Below, piece after piece: positions 1 to 32,047 of a DNA stretch of 33,312 bases. The notes under the pieces were generated by a model. The model ran no database searches. It had not been told where the DNA came from and saw nothing but the letters and a program-made list of their open reading frames with translations. The DNA comes from Priapulus caudatus (lineage: Eukaryota > Priapulida > Priapulimorpha > Priapulimorphida > Priapulidae). The position numbers and the translations under genes were made by a program. Every line of letters begins with the position of its first letter. The stretch's first letter is position 1. The DNA is taken from contig NW_014577063.1 in assembly GCF_000485595.1 (NCBI RefSeq), positions 334,820 through 368,131 of the forward strand, written 5' to 3'.

Positions 1-1988
1 CTTCCTACATGACGTTTAGGGTAGCGTACGTTGAATTCGACGGACTGAGTTACTATGTTAGCTTGTAGCCGGTCGGCCTTTGGTGTTATTTATGTACCAT
101 ACAGCGAGTGCGTGCGTCGGGTATACCCTCATGTTCTGGAGCTTGTTCGAGGTTGCAAATCCGGCGGAACCCGCAAACGAGAGCAAGTGGCTATTGTTTA
201 TATCGGCTGTAAGACGTATAGTCGCTTAGTTGGGTTTTATTGACTTTTTTTTTGGGGAAAAAAAAAAAACGCACGTCTGAGTTCGAAGCTATAACTACAT
301 AATAGAAGAGGGGTGGGATCGAGGTACTGGTCAAGGGCTGGTGAGTGTGATGAGTTTTGAGAGGTGTTCCCCGCGCTAGGGTGGATGATGTGGATTTTTT
401 TGGCATTGCGCTGAGGATCAATATGTGTAGGTAAAGTACAGGTATGAGAATGGTTGAATGTTTCTGATGTGTCTTATGCGGAGTATAGTTGCTTGGCTGG
501 TCAGTCGACGTCTGTATATGTGGGGTTAGTTAATATATTATTAGGGTGTATGGCTGTTGTTGTATGTTATGTTATGTTGGTATATATACATATAGTTATA
601 TTGATTGTAATTACTTGATATGATGGAGGCCATGCGGCTGTAAAGATGAGGTTCTCTGATATTGTCTGCTTTGCTGTCTCCCTAAGCGTTTTGGGTTTTT
701 TTAGTGGGGTAGGTATGGTAGTGATTTTGTGTTGTGGATGGCATTGATAGGTGTTTATAGTCTTTTATGGTTGTCACCTCGCATGCTTTGTTGGTTCATT
801 CGGTAAAGTCTGGTAGATAGGTTCCCAATTTGGAGTATATGAAGCTTGGAGTGATGCTACATGTACGACTGGCTACGCTTCTGTTAGTAAGTTATTATAG
901 TGTAATACTTGTTTATAGTCGACGTCGTATTGTTTGGGTCAAGTTACGTGTGCTTACTGACTGGAGTGTGCTTGATTGGTGGAATCCGTAATCTGGTAAT
1001 CTGGCGCCAACGCTAAATTGGGTTGCCAGTCACCAATAGCCCTCGAGATTCGTTAGCACGCAGATGTCATTCAGTGTGTTTAGCAAGAATTGTTGTCCGG
1101 GATGGCATATAATACTTAACGACTAATGAGCTAGTAGAATCAGAGAATGTCTCTTGGTGCTATTCTGCGTAAATTGAGGCCACAAGTAAATAATCGTGGG
1201 TGCTAATGATCGGTACTCCACAATGTCTTTCAATTTCAGACACAGGTGTATTCGTTTGACCAATATATCGTAAATACGCGTAGTGCCGTCTGCTTTCCAT
1301 GTTTGTCTGTGGCCGTGGTTAGTCCGCGATCTCCCATAGCGTTGGCCCCCAACACGGCCTACTTCATTATCACGAGGGTCCGTGATTCGTACGTGGATTC
1401 CACGTTCATTACAATCAGAGCTACTGTTACGTATATACAGTTACGGTACTGTACTATCGTAGCATTGCGTACGGCCGAACGAAAATGCATGCGTGCGTGC
1501 GCGTTTTGCATGCGTGCGAAAATGTCGCGTGGACTATAAATCTGTATCACACCGCTTCGATTATTGCGGTTTTCGAAACTGATCAACAAGTCAGTCAACT
1601 GATTCGTGGACTGCGGATTTTCAATTAGACATTTCTTAGTAACAGCAGCTAATATTGGGACAAACTAATACGCGTTTGGCTATAAGGTAATGTATTATTA
1701 ACTAACAAAGGTGCAGTTACTCTAGCATTCGTTAAAATTGCATAATCGATGGGCCTATTATGCCTTTAACTATGAAAAATGTAAATTTAAAAAAAAATTT
1801 AAAAAAAAATATGGAACCCAAAATGTCAAAAAAAACTTGGGTCGCAGCTATTTTCCTGGGTCGGTCGGAGGACAGCAAACATATAATTTTTTAAGGATGT
1901 CCGTTTGTCCGACATCCGAAGACCGACATTCACACAGTCCCTACGATTCTATCGTTAGACGCTCACCACATCTCTCTCCTCTCACCAG
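1..1988 (+). other. Intron (upstream part) of the nuclear receptor gene
   Basis: No convincing exon is seen here on either strand. In particular, the first zinc finger of the receptor (CxxC...CxxC with the CESCKAFF-type P-box), which must precede the exon at 1989, is not visible, so it lies upstream of the window. The stretch is AT-rich and unremarkable apart from a MITE remnant at about 1375-1769 and A-rich tracts around 1785-1835. The 3' end is a good polypyrimidine tract followed by CACCAG at 1983-1988. The short open frames here have no recognisable similarity and are treated as chance. Confidence 0.6.
1375..1769 (-). mobile_element. Truncated copy of a TTAA-flanked MITE (family 1)
   Basis: The right end (about 1620-1769) matches, with indels, the terminal inverted repeat of the complete copy at 18607-19271: TAATACGCGTTTGGCTATAA, then GTTACTCTAGCATT, then a terminal CCTTTAA. 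Upstream, 1500-1620 matches the reverse complement of the inner left part of that copy (GCATGCGTGCGAAAATGTC, ATAAATCTGTATCACAC, GACTGCGGATTT). The left terminal repeat is not found, so the copy is truncated or too diverged at that end. The left boundary given is approximate. It encodes nothing recognisable. Confidence 0.75.
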
Positions 1989-3506
1989 GACAAGTTCAAG
2001 TGCCCGTTTCAGGGCAGCTGCAAGGTCGACCTGGTGACGCGCCGCTTCTGCCAGAAATGCCGGCTCGACAAGTGCTTCATCGTCGGCATGAAGAAGGAGT
2101 GGATCATGACCGACGACGACAAGAAGGTCAAGCGCAAGAAGTCCGAGGAGAACCGTCACCGGCGGAAACGCGTCGCCTCCGGCGACGCCGTCGCCACCAT
2201 CTCGAGCACCGTGCCGCACCTTCCCGCGTCGCCGCTGTCGCTAGGGGGCGCCGACGTGCTGCAGTACCTCCTGCATGGGAGCGCGGCGGCGCCGCCGGCG
2301 GGAGGGGGGCGACGGGCGGCCGCGTCGCCGCAAAACGTGCCCGGCATCCAGACGTTCATGCCGGCGGTGGCGCCCCCTGGCCCGACTTCGTACCTCGACG
2401 AGCTCAACTCGCCGCTCGTGCTGCCGACTGAGTACCTGCACGGCTACGCGGCGGCCAACCCTGGGCCGCACTACCAGCCTGCGAACCCCAGCTACCAGCC
2501 GGGCGGCGACGGCCAGCAGGGGGTGTTCTACGACGGGGCGGTGTCGTCGCCGGCGACGGCGTCCGGCGACTACAAGATAACGTACGAGCCGACGGGGTCA
2601 TACACGAACCTCGACAGCGTGCGGACGACGAGCAGCAGCGGCGGCTCGCTGACGTCATCGCATGACGACGCGGGCAGCATCGGCACGCCCGCCACCCCCG
2701 TCGCGTCACCCCACGCTCCCGCCGCCGACGCCACCTACGGCACGCTGCACGCGCTCTCGCCGCCGCCGCCGCCGCACTCGCCCGTCGGCGGCGGAGGCTG
2801 CGTCGCCGCGGCAACGCTCGACGAGCACGACGCGACGAAGGTCGAGGAGCTGCTCGCGGCGAATCGCATCATGCTCGCGCCGCCGGACTCCGACTGGAAG
2901 GTGGAGAGCAACACGCTGATCGACGTCATCAACCTGACGAACAGCGCCGTGCGGCGCATGATCAAGATGGCGAAGAAGATGGGCTGCTTCAAGTCGCTCG
3001 GCGAGGACGACCAGGTGGCGCTGCTCAAGGGCGGCTGCACTGAGCTGATGATCCTGCGCTCGGTGATGGCGTACGACTACGAGAAGGACTGCTGGCCGCT
3101 GCCGGACAACCCGCTGCGCCTCAACGTGCTCAAGGAGGCGAAGGGCAACCTGTACGAGGAGCACAAGAAGTACATCCACTCGTTCGAGCCGCACCTGCGC
3201 GCCGACGTCGTGCTCATGCTCATCATCTCGGCGATCCGGCTCTTCTGTCCGACGCGGCCGAAGCTCGTCAACCGCGCGACCGTGCGCTGCGAGCAGGACT
3301 ACTACTACGCGCTGCTGCAGCGCTACCTCGAGACGAAGTACACGCGTGCCGATGCGCAGCTCTGCTACCGCCGGCTGCTCGACAAGCTCACCGCGCTGCA
3401 CGACCTCAACGAGAACCACGTGCGCATCTTCCTCGACGTCAACCCGAAGGACGTTGAGCCGCTTATCATCGAGCTCTTCGACCTGAAGCCGTCGACGGCG
3501 CACTGA
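1989..3506 (+). CDS. Nuclear receptor, HR96/NR1J-like, 3'-terminal coding exon (partial gene)
   Basis: Ligand-regulated transcription factor of nuclear receptor subfamily 1. In the HR96 group (NR1J, related to VDR/PXR/CAR) the known roles are sterol and xenobiotic sensing in the nucleus. The exon starts after a CACCAG acceptor and is open for 505 codons to TGA at 3504-3506. Residues 5-24 form the second zinc finger, Cx5Cx9CxxC (CPFQGSC...CQKC), followed by RLDKCFIVGMKKEWIM and a lysine/arginine-rich C-terminal extension. Residues about 60-290 are a Pro/Ala/Gly/Ser-rich hinge. Residues about 295-500 are the ligand-binding domain with the signature MIKMAKKMGCFKSL...DDQVALLKGGCTELM, ending in an AF-2 helix EPLIIELFDL. 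The VTRRFCQKCRL context and the AF-2 favour NR1J over VDR or TR. The first zinc finger and N-terminus lie upstream of the window. Placing hinge and whole LBD in one exon is compact. Third codon positions are almost all G/C. Family assignment is strong; exact orthology is an inference. Confidence 0.9.
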   Translation, partial: DKFKCPFQGSCKVDLVTRRFCQKCRLDKCFIVGMKKEWIMTDDDKKVKRKKSEENRHRRKRVASGDAVATISSTVPHLPASPLSLGGADVLQYLLHGSAAAPPAGGGRRAAASPQNVPGIQTFMPAVAPPGPTSYLDELNSPLVLPTEYLHGYAAANPGPHYQPANPSYQPGGDGQQGVFYDGAVSSPATASGDYKITYEPTGSYTNLDSVRTTSSSGGSLTSSHDDAGSIGTPATPVASPHAPAADATYGTLHALSPPPPPHSPVGGGGCVAAATLDEHDATKVEELLAANRIMLAPPDSDWKVESNTLIDVINLTNSAVRRMIKMAKKMGCFKSLGEDDQVALLKGGCTELMILRSVMAYDYEKDCWPLPDNPLRLNVLKEAKGNLYEEHKKYIHSFEPHLRADVVLMLIISAIRLFCPTRPKLVNRATVRCEQDYYYALLQRYLETKYTRADAQLCYRRLLDKLTALHDLNENHVRIFLDVNPKDVEPLIIELFDLKPSTAH

Positions 3507-4500
3507 CCGCGGTTGCCACGGCGATCGCGGTTGCTGCCGCTGGCTGTGGTGACTGTTGTCGCCGCCGACTTTGGCACGGTCGCTGTTGCTTTCCACGGTC
3601 ACTGCGGTGATCGCTGCTGCCTCCGGCCATGATCTAAATGGCGACCGTTGCCGCCGCGGACTGCCTGCCGAACTACGACCAACCGTGATTACCATGGCAA
3701 CCATTGCTACCGGCAATTGTCCGTTGGCCTTGAGCGTGGCGACCTTTGCTGCCTCCGACTGCCTGCTGAGTTAAGTTGCCATAGTGATTCTTGTATCGGT
3801 TTCCCACAAAACCGACGTTGTTCCTAGATGACCCGTGGGTGAAGCGCGTGTGTGATAAGGCTGGGAGATAGGTTGCTCGTGGCAGTGTGTCGAGATGCCA
3901 CAGGATTTGGGTTACACTGCGATTAGTGGGTCTAACGCTGATGGTGAAAACACATTCGAGGGTTGCATCTGCGACTGTTTACTTACATCTATATGATTTA
4001 TGTGTAATAGTCGGCATTCGTTTAAATTGTATCCAATGGCACAGACTTGTATTCAGCAATGGTATTGTTACCTATTTCAAGTATCAACTCCGAAGTGTAC
4101 ATAACTCGTTTCGCTAGATGTGTTTACGGTTGCGTAATTTTGTTATCTGAGTGTATTACCAGATCGATTGAAGAGGGAGTTAATATTGGGATTGTTCCCA
4201 GCATAGCGAAGGTCTTGTCACTGCCCAACATGTAATGCACACATCAAGCATCATCTTACATATATGCACGTGTGCAGGGTACCTAATACTCATTGATGGT
4301 GCCTTTTTAATGGTGAGCATCCATGCACACGCATGCATGTGTGCCAATACCCCACTTAATGCCTGCACAATAAGTTACTACGTACTTTTACGTATGCCCG
4401 TGTGAGTGTGCCAATGTTCATTAATAGTGCTTGCTGCGACGTCATTTATTTGTGCATTCTGTCGAAAAATGGTCAGTGGCTCTAAATATTTGAAATTTCA
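3507..4500 (+). other. Probable 3' UTR and downstream flank of the nuclear receptor
   Basis: The first 270 bases after the stop are GC-rich with degenerate repeats of a GCGACC..TTGC..GCCTCCGACTGCCTGC type pattern, then composition drops to the AT-rich background. I see no AATAAA close to the stop; the nearest clear one downstream is near 9571, and an ATTAAA occurs near 8881. The UTR end therefore cannot be placed. Around 4262-4430 there are degenerate repeats built on CACGTGTG/GCATGTGTGCC words. Confidence 0.4.
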
Positions 4501-4994
4501 ATAGGGCCCTTTCTATGGGTTATGAAGCACCAATGTCTTATTCCCAAAGTAGTGGTATAGCAAGCAAATCTTTTTCTTTAATTAGAGGTCTTCAAATCAA
4601 GGAAACACGTTGCTAATTGCCATCCAATGTTTGCCCTTATAGGGATATTATGCTTTGGAACGTCCCTCAGTGACACGGTCGCGGTTTAGACTTAGTGTGG
4701 AGAGCAATTAGAAAGCCAGGCTATGTTTTATTGAACTAGATGTGAAAATTCGATGCAGATTTCCTGGGAGTATTTCACCATCACGATAGCAACTGCACAC
4801 TTGTACGCGTCATTGCGTATAGGGAGGAGGTATACGTAGTAGCGTGAACGTACCTATAACATAATAGAGATTCTTAAAGTGAATGTTCATGGTAATGGCA
4901 ATGTTCATGTTAGTAGTGATGCAGGGGATCTTTGTAGCACTACTATCGTAACGATGTGACCTCGCTACACCGGCGTGCGTGCGTGCGTGCGAAG

Positions 4995-5128
4995 ATGCCT
5001 GTCTGAATCTATAAGATCTGTCATAAGATCCCAAAGATATTTTCGAAGACGAAATGCCTAAAAATCGAATATATCGACATGCCTATCTGAATGTGTATCC
5101 CAAAGATATTTTCAAAGTCGAAACGTGA
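4995..5128 (+). repeat. Imperfect tandem duplication
   Basis: Two copies starting with ATGCCTNTCTGAAT at 4995 and 5079 share the block TCCCAAAGATATTTTC followed by AAGNCGAAA. The first copy carries extra bases between the shared blocks. No coding content is seen. Confidence 0.7.
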
Positions 5129-5702
5129 TAAAAAGATGAGTTCAGGCCAAGAGTACCGGATCATAACAGACGGTGAGCCCGTGTCCGCAGCTGACGCGGC
5201 TGACTGATCACTCACTCACTACCTAATAGCGGAGGCACCCAGCACCTCGGCGACTTGTTCGTGTCTTATGTACTAGTGTATACGTTTTCTACCTACGCAG
5301 GTCGTGTTTATGGGAATGACCTGGCATCGCTGGGTAGGCCTATAGCTGCGCTCGCGTGGTGAGAACGCTAGCGCAGAGTGAGGAGTGTAGCGCGTGCACT
5401 TTAGTCCACGGAATGAAAAGTGATCTGTGATAAGAGATAAGAGTTTTATAGACGTTTGCGCAGTAATCAATGCCGCTACGTGCTTCGCGGGTGTGTGCAC
5501 GGAGGAATGGGGCAGCGATCGCTGTCAGTGCCAGTCTAAACAAAATAAGGTGATCGAATACAGGTGATAGTAGGTGTAGAGGGGCTCATGGTTACGTGCG
5601 TGTTGTGTGTGCGCGCGCGTGTGTGTGCGTGCGCTCTTGCATGTGTGTGCGTGCGTTCTTTCGTGTATGTGCGTGAGTGCGTGCATTCCGTATGAGTGCA
5701 TG

Positions 5703-5703
<1 letters not shown>

Positions 5704-5770
<67 letters not shown>
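5704..5770 (+). repeat. (TG)n microsatellite
   Basis: An uninterrupted TG dinucleotide tract of 67 bases, preceded by about 90 bases of GTGC/GTGT-rich sequence (5597-5700). It creates Cys-Val and Thr-His open frames that are not genes. Confidence 0.98.
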
Positions 5771-5771
<1 letters not shown>

Positions 5772-5825
5772 ATGATTTTCGACTCGGTAAGCTTGTCGGG
5801 ACAAAACATACCATCGATAAGTTGC

Positions 5826-6035
5826 CTGGAGCCCGTTGTCTGAAACAAAATTAGTCTTAACATTAGTCTTAACAATAACATTTTCTCGTAGACCGTCGAC
5901 AGCGCTTTGTTTCGTATTGTTATCAGGAAATCTGCTACGATTTTTCATTCAGGTAACTTCGCATCGTTTCTGTCGACGGTCTACGAGAAAAAGTTAATGT
6001 TAAGACTAATTTTGTTTCTGACAACGAGCTCCTGG
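5826..6035. mobile_element. Foldback (inverted-repeat) element
   Basis: Long inverted repeat: the left arm 5826-5902 and right arm 5970-6035 are reverse complements with few differences (shared words GACCGTCGACAG / CTGTCGACGGTC and GAAACAAAATTAGTCTTAA / TTAAGACTAATTTTGTTTC). The left arm carries a short internal duplication of TTAGTCTTAACA. The arms are separated by a loop of about 67 bases. No open frame or clear target-site duplication was found. It could be a non-autonomous foldback transposon or a palindrome of other origin. Confidence 0.75.
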
Positions 6036-7648
6036 AATCTATGTGTTTGGACGTGAAGCTCAAGTTAACCTGTTCTCGTAATATTACAGGTAAACGTCGG
6101 AGCATGTTAGAATGATGCAGGCCAGTAGGGTTCCTGCTTTGTACTTGTGTGTTCTTGTCCAGATAAACTGCAACTACGTCATAGTAACCGCGAAGGGGCA
6201 GCCACGCGCTAGCACCACGACCAAAAAATGATGGAATCTGTACAGCCTGTCAGTACTTACTATGTAGTGAGGACGGGTATGAGAGCAAAATCTATTTTTG
6301 TTTATATGCGTAATCGGTACCGTTAGTGAGAAAGATTGTTGTAGATTCTGTTCTTGGAATTAAAAAGTGACTATGTTGAACCATGGAAACGCAGCGGTTC
6401 ATTGCTAAAGGTAGATTACCATGGTAACACAATGAGGGCAGGCGTGAGTGCTCTGTCGCCGCGCGCACCATTTTGTTGTGAACTTGTTATGACGTTGTAC
6501 ATCAAGTGGCGCGTACCCCCCCCCCGCATTTTAACATGAGTTATTTTAGTTTTAACAGTTACTTTAATGTTTTTCGTATGAAATGAACAGTATTTCGGCT
6601 ATATTTACGCCGTAAACGTGTGCAGAGAACTATTTTAGAACGTACGTGTAGAGTGTTTGCCTTCCGTATTAGCTTTCCAAAAGTATGGCTGCGTACATTA
6701 GGAGTGTGTGCGTGTGTGTGTGCGCGCGCGTGTTTGCATGTGTGCGTGCGTGCATGTGTGCGTGCTGGTAATGTCACTTGCACCTGAACTGCATTATTGG
6801 AGTTTTCTTGGTCTTAATCAACGACATACGTGTGTGATGATAACGCCACTGGCATACAAAACACTTGTGCGCCTCTTCTCTAGAGGCCGATTCCCGATTT
6901 AGGGCAAGACAACCCACTGATTTCTTCCCCCCGAGTTTTACATGCATTGCGGCAGGACGGAATGCTTATCAGATATCTGCTACCTGCCTGACGGTGGCGT
7001 TCCTTTAAGTAGGTGGCAGCACCGCGACCTTGCTGTTGACCGTGACCGATAGGTGCCCTGCCGAGCGTAAGTTGATGTGCCACGGGTGAGCGAAAACAAC
7101 GGCGGTATGAAAAAAAATCAAGGCTAATAATTCTGAGGTTGATTTTTTTAGGCTACGTTTATCAGACGCGTCTTCTCCCGTGATTCGTAACTATACGTAG
7201 CCACATAGAGAGGGAGAGTTGAGCTCTCACCGATGTAACACCAGCTTGTACTTCTTTCGAATTGTGGTCATAGTAGGTGATGTGCAGATTGTTATATGCA
7301 GGCGGCCCGCAGCAGTCTCTCAGAGCGCGCGTTGTATGTTCTAGCCGTGATCTGCGGTCTATGATCTGTTGATAGACCTATGATTCCGTTGCAGTACGCG
7401 TAGCTAATAGCATATTCTAGAGCCAAATTCTAGCATATTCTAGCGTGAGTGGGATATTGTGATTATTATGATGTTTTATCTATATAAGAGGGGCTCTAGC
7501 TTATATGTGATATGCGCGTACAGCACGTTTATGTGCATTGCTATCTCTATGTAATTAGGGTCCATCTAGTTTTGTTTCATTCACTAAAAGAGTACCTTCA
7601 AACTATGGTTAAGTGAAACTGGGTTCAATCATGTGCTATTACACCTAT

Positions 7649-7708
7649 CGCGCGCGTGTGTGTGCGTGTGTGTGTGTGTGTGTGCGCGCGGGCGCGCGAG
7701 AGAGAGCG
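7649..7708 (+). repeat. GT/GC/GA simple repeat
   Basis: Alternating CG and TG dinucleotides followed by GCGCGCGAGAGAGAGCG. Low-complexity alternating purine-pyrimidine sequence. Confidence 0.9.
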
Positions 7709-7944
7709 GGCAAGGCAGTAGGATCTGCACATGCATGTGTTGCACGCGCATCACGTAATGCGTTATGAGTGCTTACTAAAACGGGTGGCTGTACTAAAAC
7801 GCACAACTACCACCACCACCAGCGTGTCGGCGTCGCTGCGCTGCATATCTCTATTTATTTAATTACGAAACTCGCCAAGTTGTCACCGATGTACGGATGA
7901 TAAATTGGGCTAGGATTTTTTTAGGTCAGCCGAGCGCGTTTGTC

Positions 7945-7954
7945 GTGCGCGCGC

Positions 7955-7993
<39 letters not shown>

Positions 7994-8026
7994 TGTGTGT
8001 GTGTGTGTGTGAGCGTGCGCGTGTGT
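7945..8026 (+). repeat. (GTGC)n/(GT)n microsatellite
   Basis: GC-rich start, then about ten CGTG tetranucleotide units, then a GT tract and a GTGC tail. Strictly alternating purine-pyrimidine for most of its length. Confidence 0.95.
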
Positions 8027-8519
8027 ACTTTCCACGGCTGGTCTCTTAGCTCAAATAACAATACGTCGCCTATCGACGCCGATCTTGTCACAGGGAACTG
8101 ATTTGCGGAGGTACCATTTGTATGGACTGTCGTTTAGTTGATTCTCGTAGCCTGAATCTGCACTATGGGGCGGGAGAGGAGTTAGACAGTGTAGACACGG
8201 AGAATGTGGGTGAACCCTCGGAATAATGTTTTTATTATAAGGATACTTAGTCATGTTCAGTGGCCACTGCCATAGAGGTCGTTAGTTACACGACTACCTG
8301 AAAAGTTGGAACAGTTCCACTGCTAATGAACGAATGCAACTGCCATCGTGCATCCATTCTCTGTTCCTACGCGGATTTGATTGAATAGTACATTTGATGG
8401 GCACAGGACATTAGCAGTATCATTTGACAGAAGTATCATTTGAAAGGGATAGCTGAGAGTTAGCGTTAGATATATTCTTTCGGTAGGGTACAATACAATT
8501 TATGGAAATAATGTATAAA

Positions 8520-8690
8520 TGGGATCAGGTATCCATGGAAACGGGTATCTATTGGGAACGGCTATCTATGGAATAGGATATTCGTGAGATCAAGCGTCCA
8601 TTGAATCAGGTGATAATGTGATCAGGTATCCGTTGAAACAGTTGTCTGTAGAGTCAAGTGTCACTGGAATTTGTTAGTTATGGGAGCAGG
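8520..8690 (+). repeat. Degenerate minisatellite, unit about 22-24 bp
   Basis: Successive diverged copies of a GGGATCAGGTATCCATGGAA-like unit (GGTATCTATTGGGAACGG, GCTATCTATGGAATAGG, GATCAGGTATCCGTTGAAAC and others), about seven to eight units. No coding content. Confidence 0.7.
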
Positions 8691-8893
8691 CTGCTTCCAC
8701 GTAATCAGATATGATAGAATGAATTGATGTATCGTAAGAAAATTACACCATACATGTCATACAATGCATTATTACCCTTCTAGGTTATTGCTAATTAATT
8801 TCACTGACTGTAATTGTGACAGAGGACAGATGTATGCGTAATAGTACGAATGATTTCAAACGATCAGAGTTTTATGTACGATTAAATAGAAAG

Positions 8894-8923
8894 TATTATT
8901 ATTATTATTGTTATTATTATTAG
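8894..8923 (+). repeat. (ATT)n trinucleotide repeat
   Basis: About ten TAT/ATT trinucleotides with one GTT interruption. Confidence 0.9.
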
Positions 8924-9738
8924 CAGGCGGAGAAAAGTATATGCTTTGTGCCGATATGGTTTTTGTAAGACAAAAAGGGCGCACTAGGTTTTTGTGTTTG
9001 CTTCGTCGTTTAAGTCATTATGTTATTCAGTATTACGTATAGTATTGTTATAGCGTAACTGCTCACTGTAGCCGATAATTCGTCTTTCTCCGAGGTAGGT
9101 TTTATGTAAATGTAGATTATCTCACGATTTTCCATTGATCAGTGATCGGTTTTGCCTCGTCGCCAGACTGATGTGCAATATGCGAGATCAATATTCTTTC
9201 GTTGTTGATTTTTTGTTTGTTGATTCGTCTCCCACGTGATTTCCTATATTGAACGTAGCGAAGATTTTTAGTGTTTTCATGGACGGGGTTATACGTTTAA
9301 CCCTTTCACACCGTAGTCGAAAACATGTCCCGTTTTACAGGCAGAAGTGATAGTCTTTGCAGAGAAAAGGCCTTGTATCACGTTGGTTTTGTTATTTGCT
9401 GTGAGAGAGTGGTACAGATTAGATGGGTTTGAACTGTGATTGATAAAGATTACTATTTTTTCGACTGATTAATAACTGGATGTATAATCATGCGTAGCAC
9501 GGATATTCATACACATTCATTTATGATGTTGTGCTCCAGATTGAAGAACATGTGAGTCTATGCATATTGAATAAAATATATTCAAAAATTATGTTTGCGT
9601 GCCTTTCGTTATTTCGGCTCTTTCTTATATATGACACATTTTTGTTATTATTTATTTAAGACGCAGTGAACTATTATAAAAGTGAACGGTTTTAGTTTTT
9701 AAGTATATATATTCAAGGGGAAACGGTCACCAAACGTC

Positions 9739-9823
9739 CACACACGCACGCACGCACGCGCACACACACACACACACGCACGCACACGCACACGCACACA
9801 CACACACACATATATATATATAT
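9739..9823 (+). repeat. (CACG)n/(CA)n/(TA)n compound microsatellite
   Basis: CACG tetranucleotides, then CA dinucleotides with CACG interruptions, ending in a TATATA tract at 9811-9823. Confidence 0.95.
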
Positions 9824-10349
9824 TCATTGACAATTTGGCAAAATCTATCGGGAAAGGTAGGAAAATTGTGAAATGTTGAAAGCTGTTGTCGGGCGAATGT
9901 AGGCCTATATTGCAGCCCCGCCTGCCTATCCATCTTTAATATCTCAGTTTACATTCGTTTTTCTAAATAGTCACTATCTCAATATGTTTAAATTTGGAGG
10001 TAGGAAGCAGTCCCGTTTCACTATACTGTGACTTATTGGATATATTCCCGCATGTTGCGTACGTCCACGCATATTCTGGTTGTGCAAATATGATCTAGGC
10101 CTACATATTGCGCATATTGTCGAGTCGAAATTCTGAAATCGATCCAATAGCAGAAAGGACATGTACTCCAAATATTATAAATTAGAAAGGGGAAGCTGAC
10201 GCATGTCCGTATTCTGCCAGACTGCCACATATAGGTGATATTATCTTATTAGTATATCTATAATAGAAAAATTCCTATAGACTGTCTCCGGGCCCTCAAC
10301 GTATACCGCTCAAGCGCGTACACCGTCACCGCACACGTCAGTCTATTTT

Positions 10350-10419
10350 CTGTCTGTCTGTGTCTGTGTCTGTCTGTCTGTCGGTCGGTAGGTCGGTCGG
10401 CCTGCCTGCCTACCTGTCT
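10350..10419 (+). repeat. (TCTG)n/(TCGG)n tetranucleotide repeat
   Basis: TCTG units pass into TCGG/TAGG and then CCTG units, a series of related tetranucleotides that have drifted by single-base changes. Confidence 0.85.
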
Positions 10420-10791
10420 AGCTTGTTTATGAGGCACTCAAACAGGCTACACACAAAGTCAAAATAATAAACAAAAAATAAAAAATTAGTCACGTCAAAA
10501 TCAAGAGCCCAGACTTGCGTGATGTTGTAACTGTAATTATTTAATGTATTAATGATTTATTGTGCCTATTTATGCAATATAATAAAATCGCGTTTTCATT
10601 GAGAAAAATCTGATGGACGCAACGCTATACAACACAAAGAAAAAATATAATACAATAACGAAAACGCTTTCTTTACAACTAAAGTGAATAAGGTATGCTA
10701 TATAAAAAAGATTTCTACACACATGCGCCCGCACACGCGCGCGCTCACTGAGCCTGAGTCACTCTCATACAAACCCACATCCATACACACA

Positions 10792-10902
<111 letters not shown>

Positions 10903-11536
10903 TTCAACTTACACATATTTCACACATATTTCAACATATTACACCCCCACACATATTTCAACACCCCCACACATAGTATGAATCATTATCATAAGCATTA
11001 GTCTCCTATATTAGTTGCTAATATTGTATTTTTATATTATTTTTTTACATTTTAAGTGAAGAGCTCTTTTTCCTAAGTGAGTTGTGACCATATATATTAG
11101 TTGTTGTAATATTTGTCAGTTATGGTAGGAAACTATTTTTGAGTGGTTTTCAAGATGGTTGATGTTTTTGTATATAAATATAAGTGTATTAAAGGTGGTA
11201 TATAACATAAGTGGTATTTAATTTGATATTCTATTGGAGGCACTTTTAGTTATTTAGTAGAAGTACCATTTTGGACTAGTCTATGGCACTCATAGAGAGG
11301 GTTTTCCATCCTTCTATATATACATATATCGAATTACATTGCAATTGTATGTATTATATAATTAAATATTAATAAATATATAAATAACAAAGAAATGGAA
11401 GAATAGAAGAAAAGGGTAGAATAATAAGTTTCTTCCGCTGCCGTTGATTATTAATGGCGCTGTAATCGCTTTTTAAGATTGGCACTATCGCAGGCGTATT
11501 TGTGTGCGTGTTTTGTACGAAGTTACACTTACAGCG

Positions 11537-32047
<20,511 letters not shown>

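Noticed and set aside
2404-3716. Long open frames on the minus strand over the receptor exon (up to 336 codons)
   Set aside because: They are shadows of the GC-rich receptor reading frame: Arg/Val/Glu-rich low-complexity translations with no family resemblance.
5525-5948. Thr-His and Cys-Val repeat open frames
   Set aside because: They are translations of the TG microsatellite at 5704-5770 and disappear without it.
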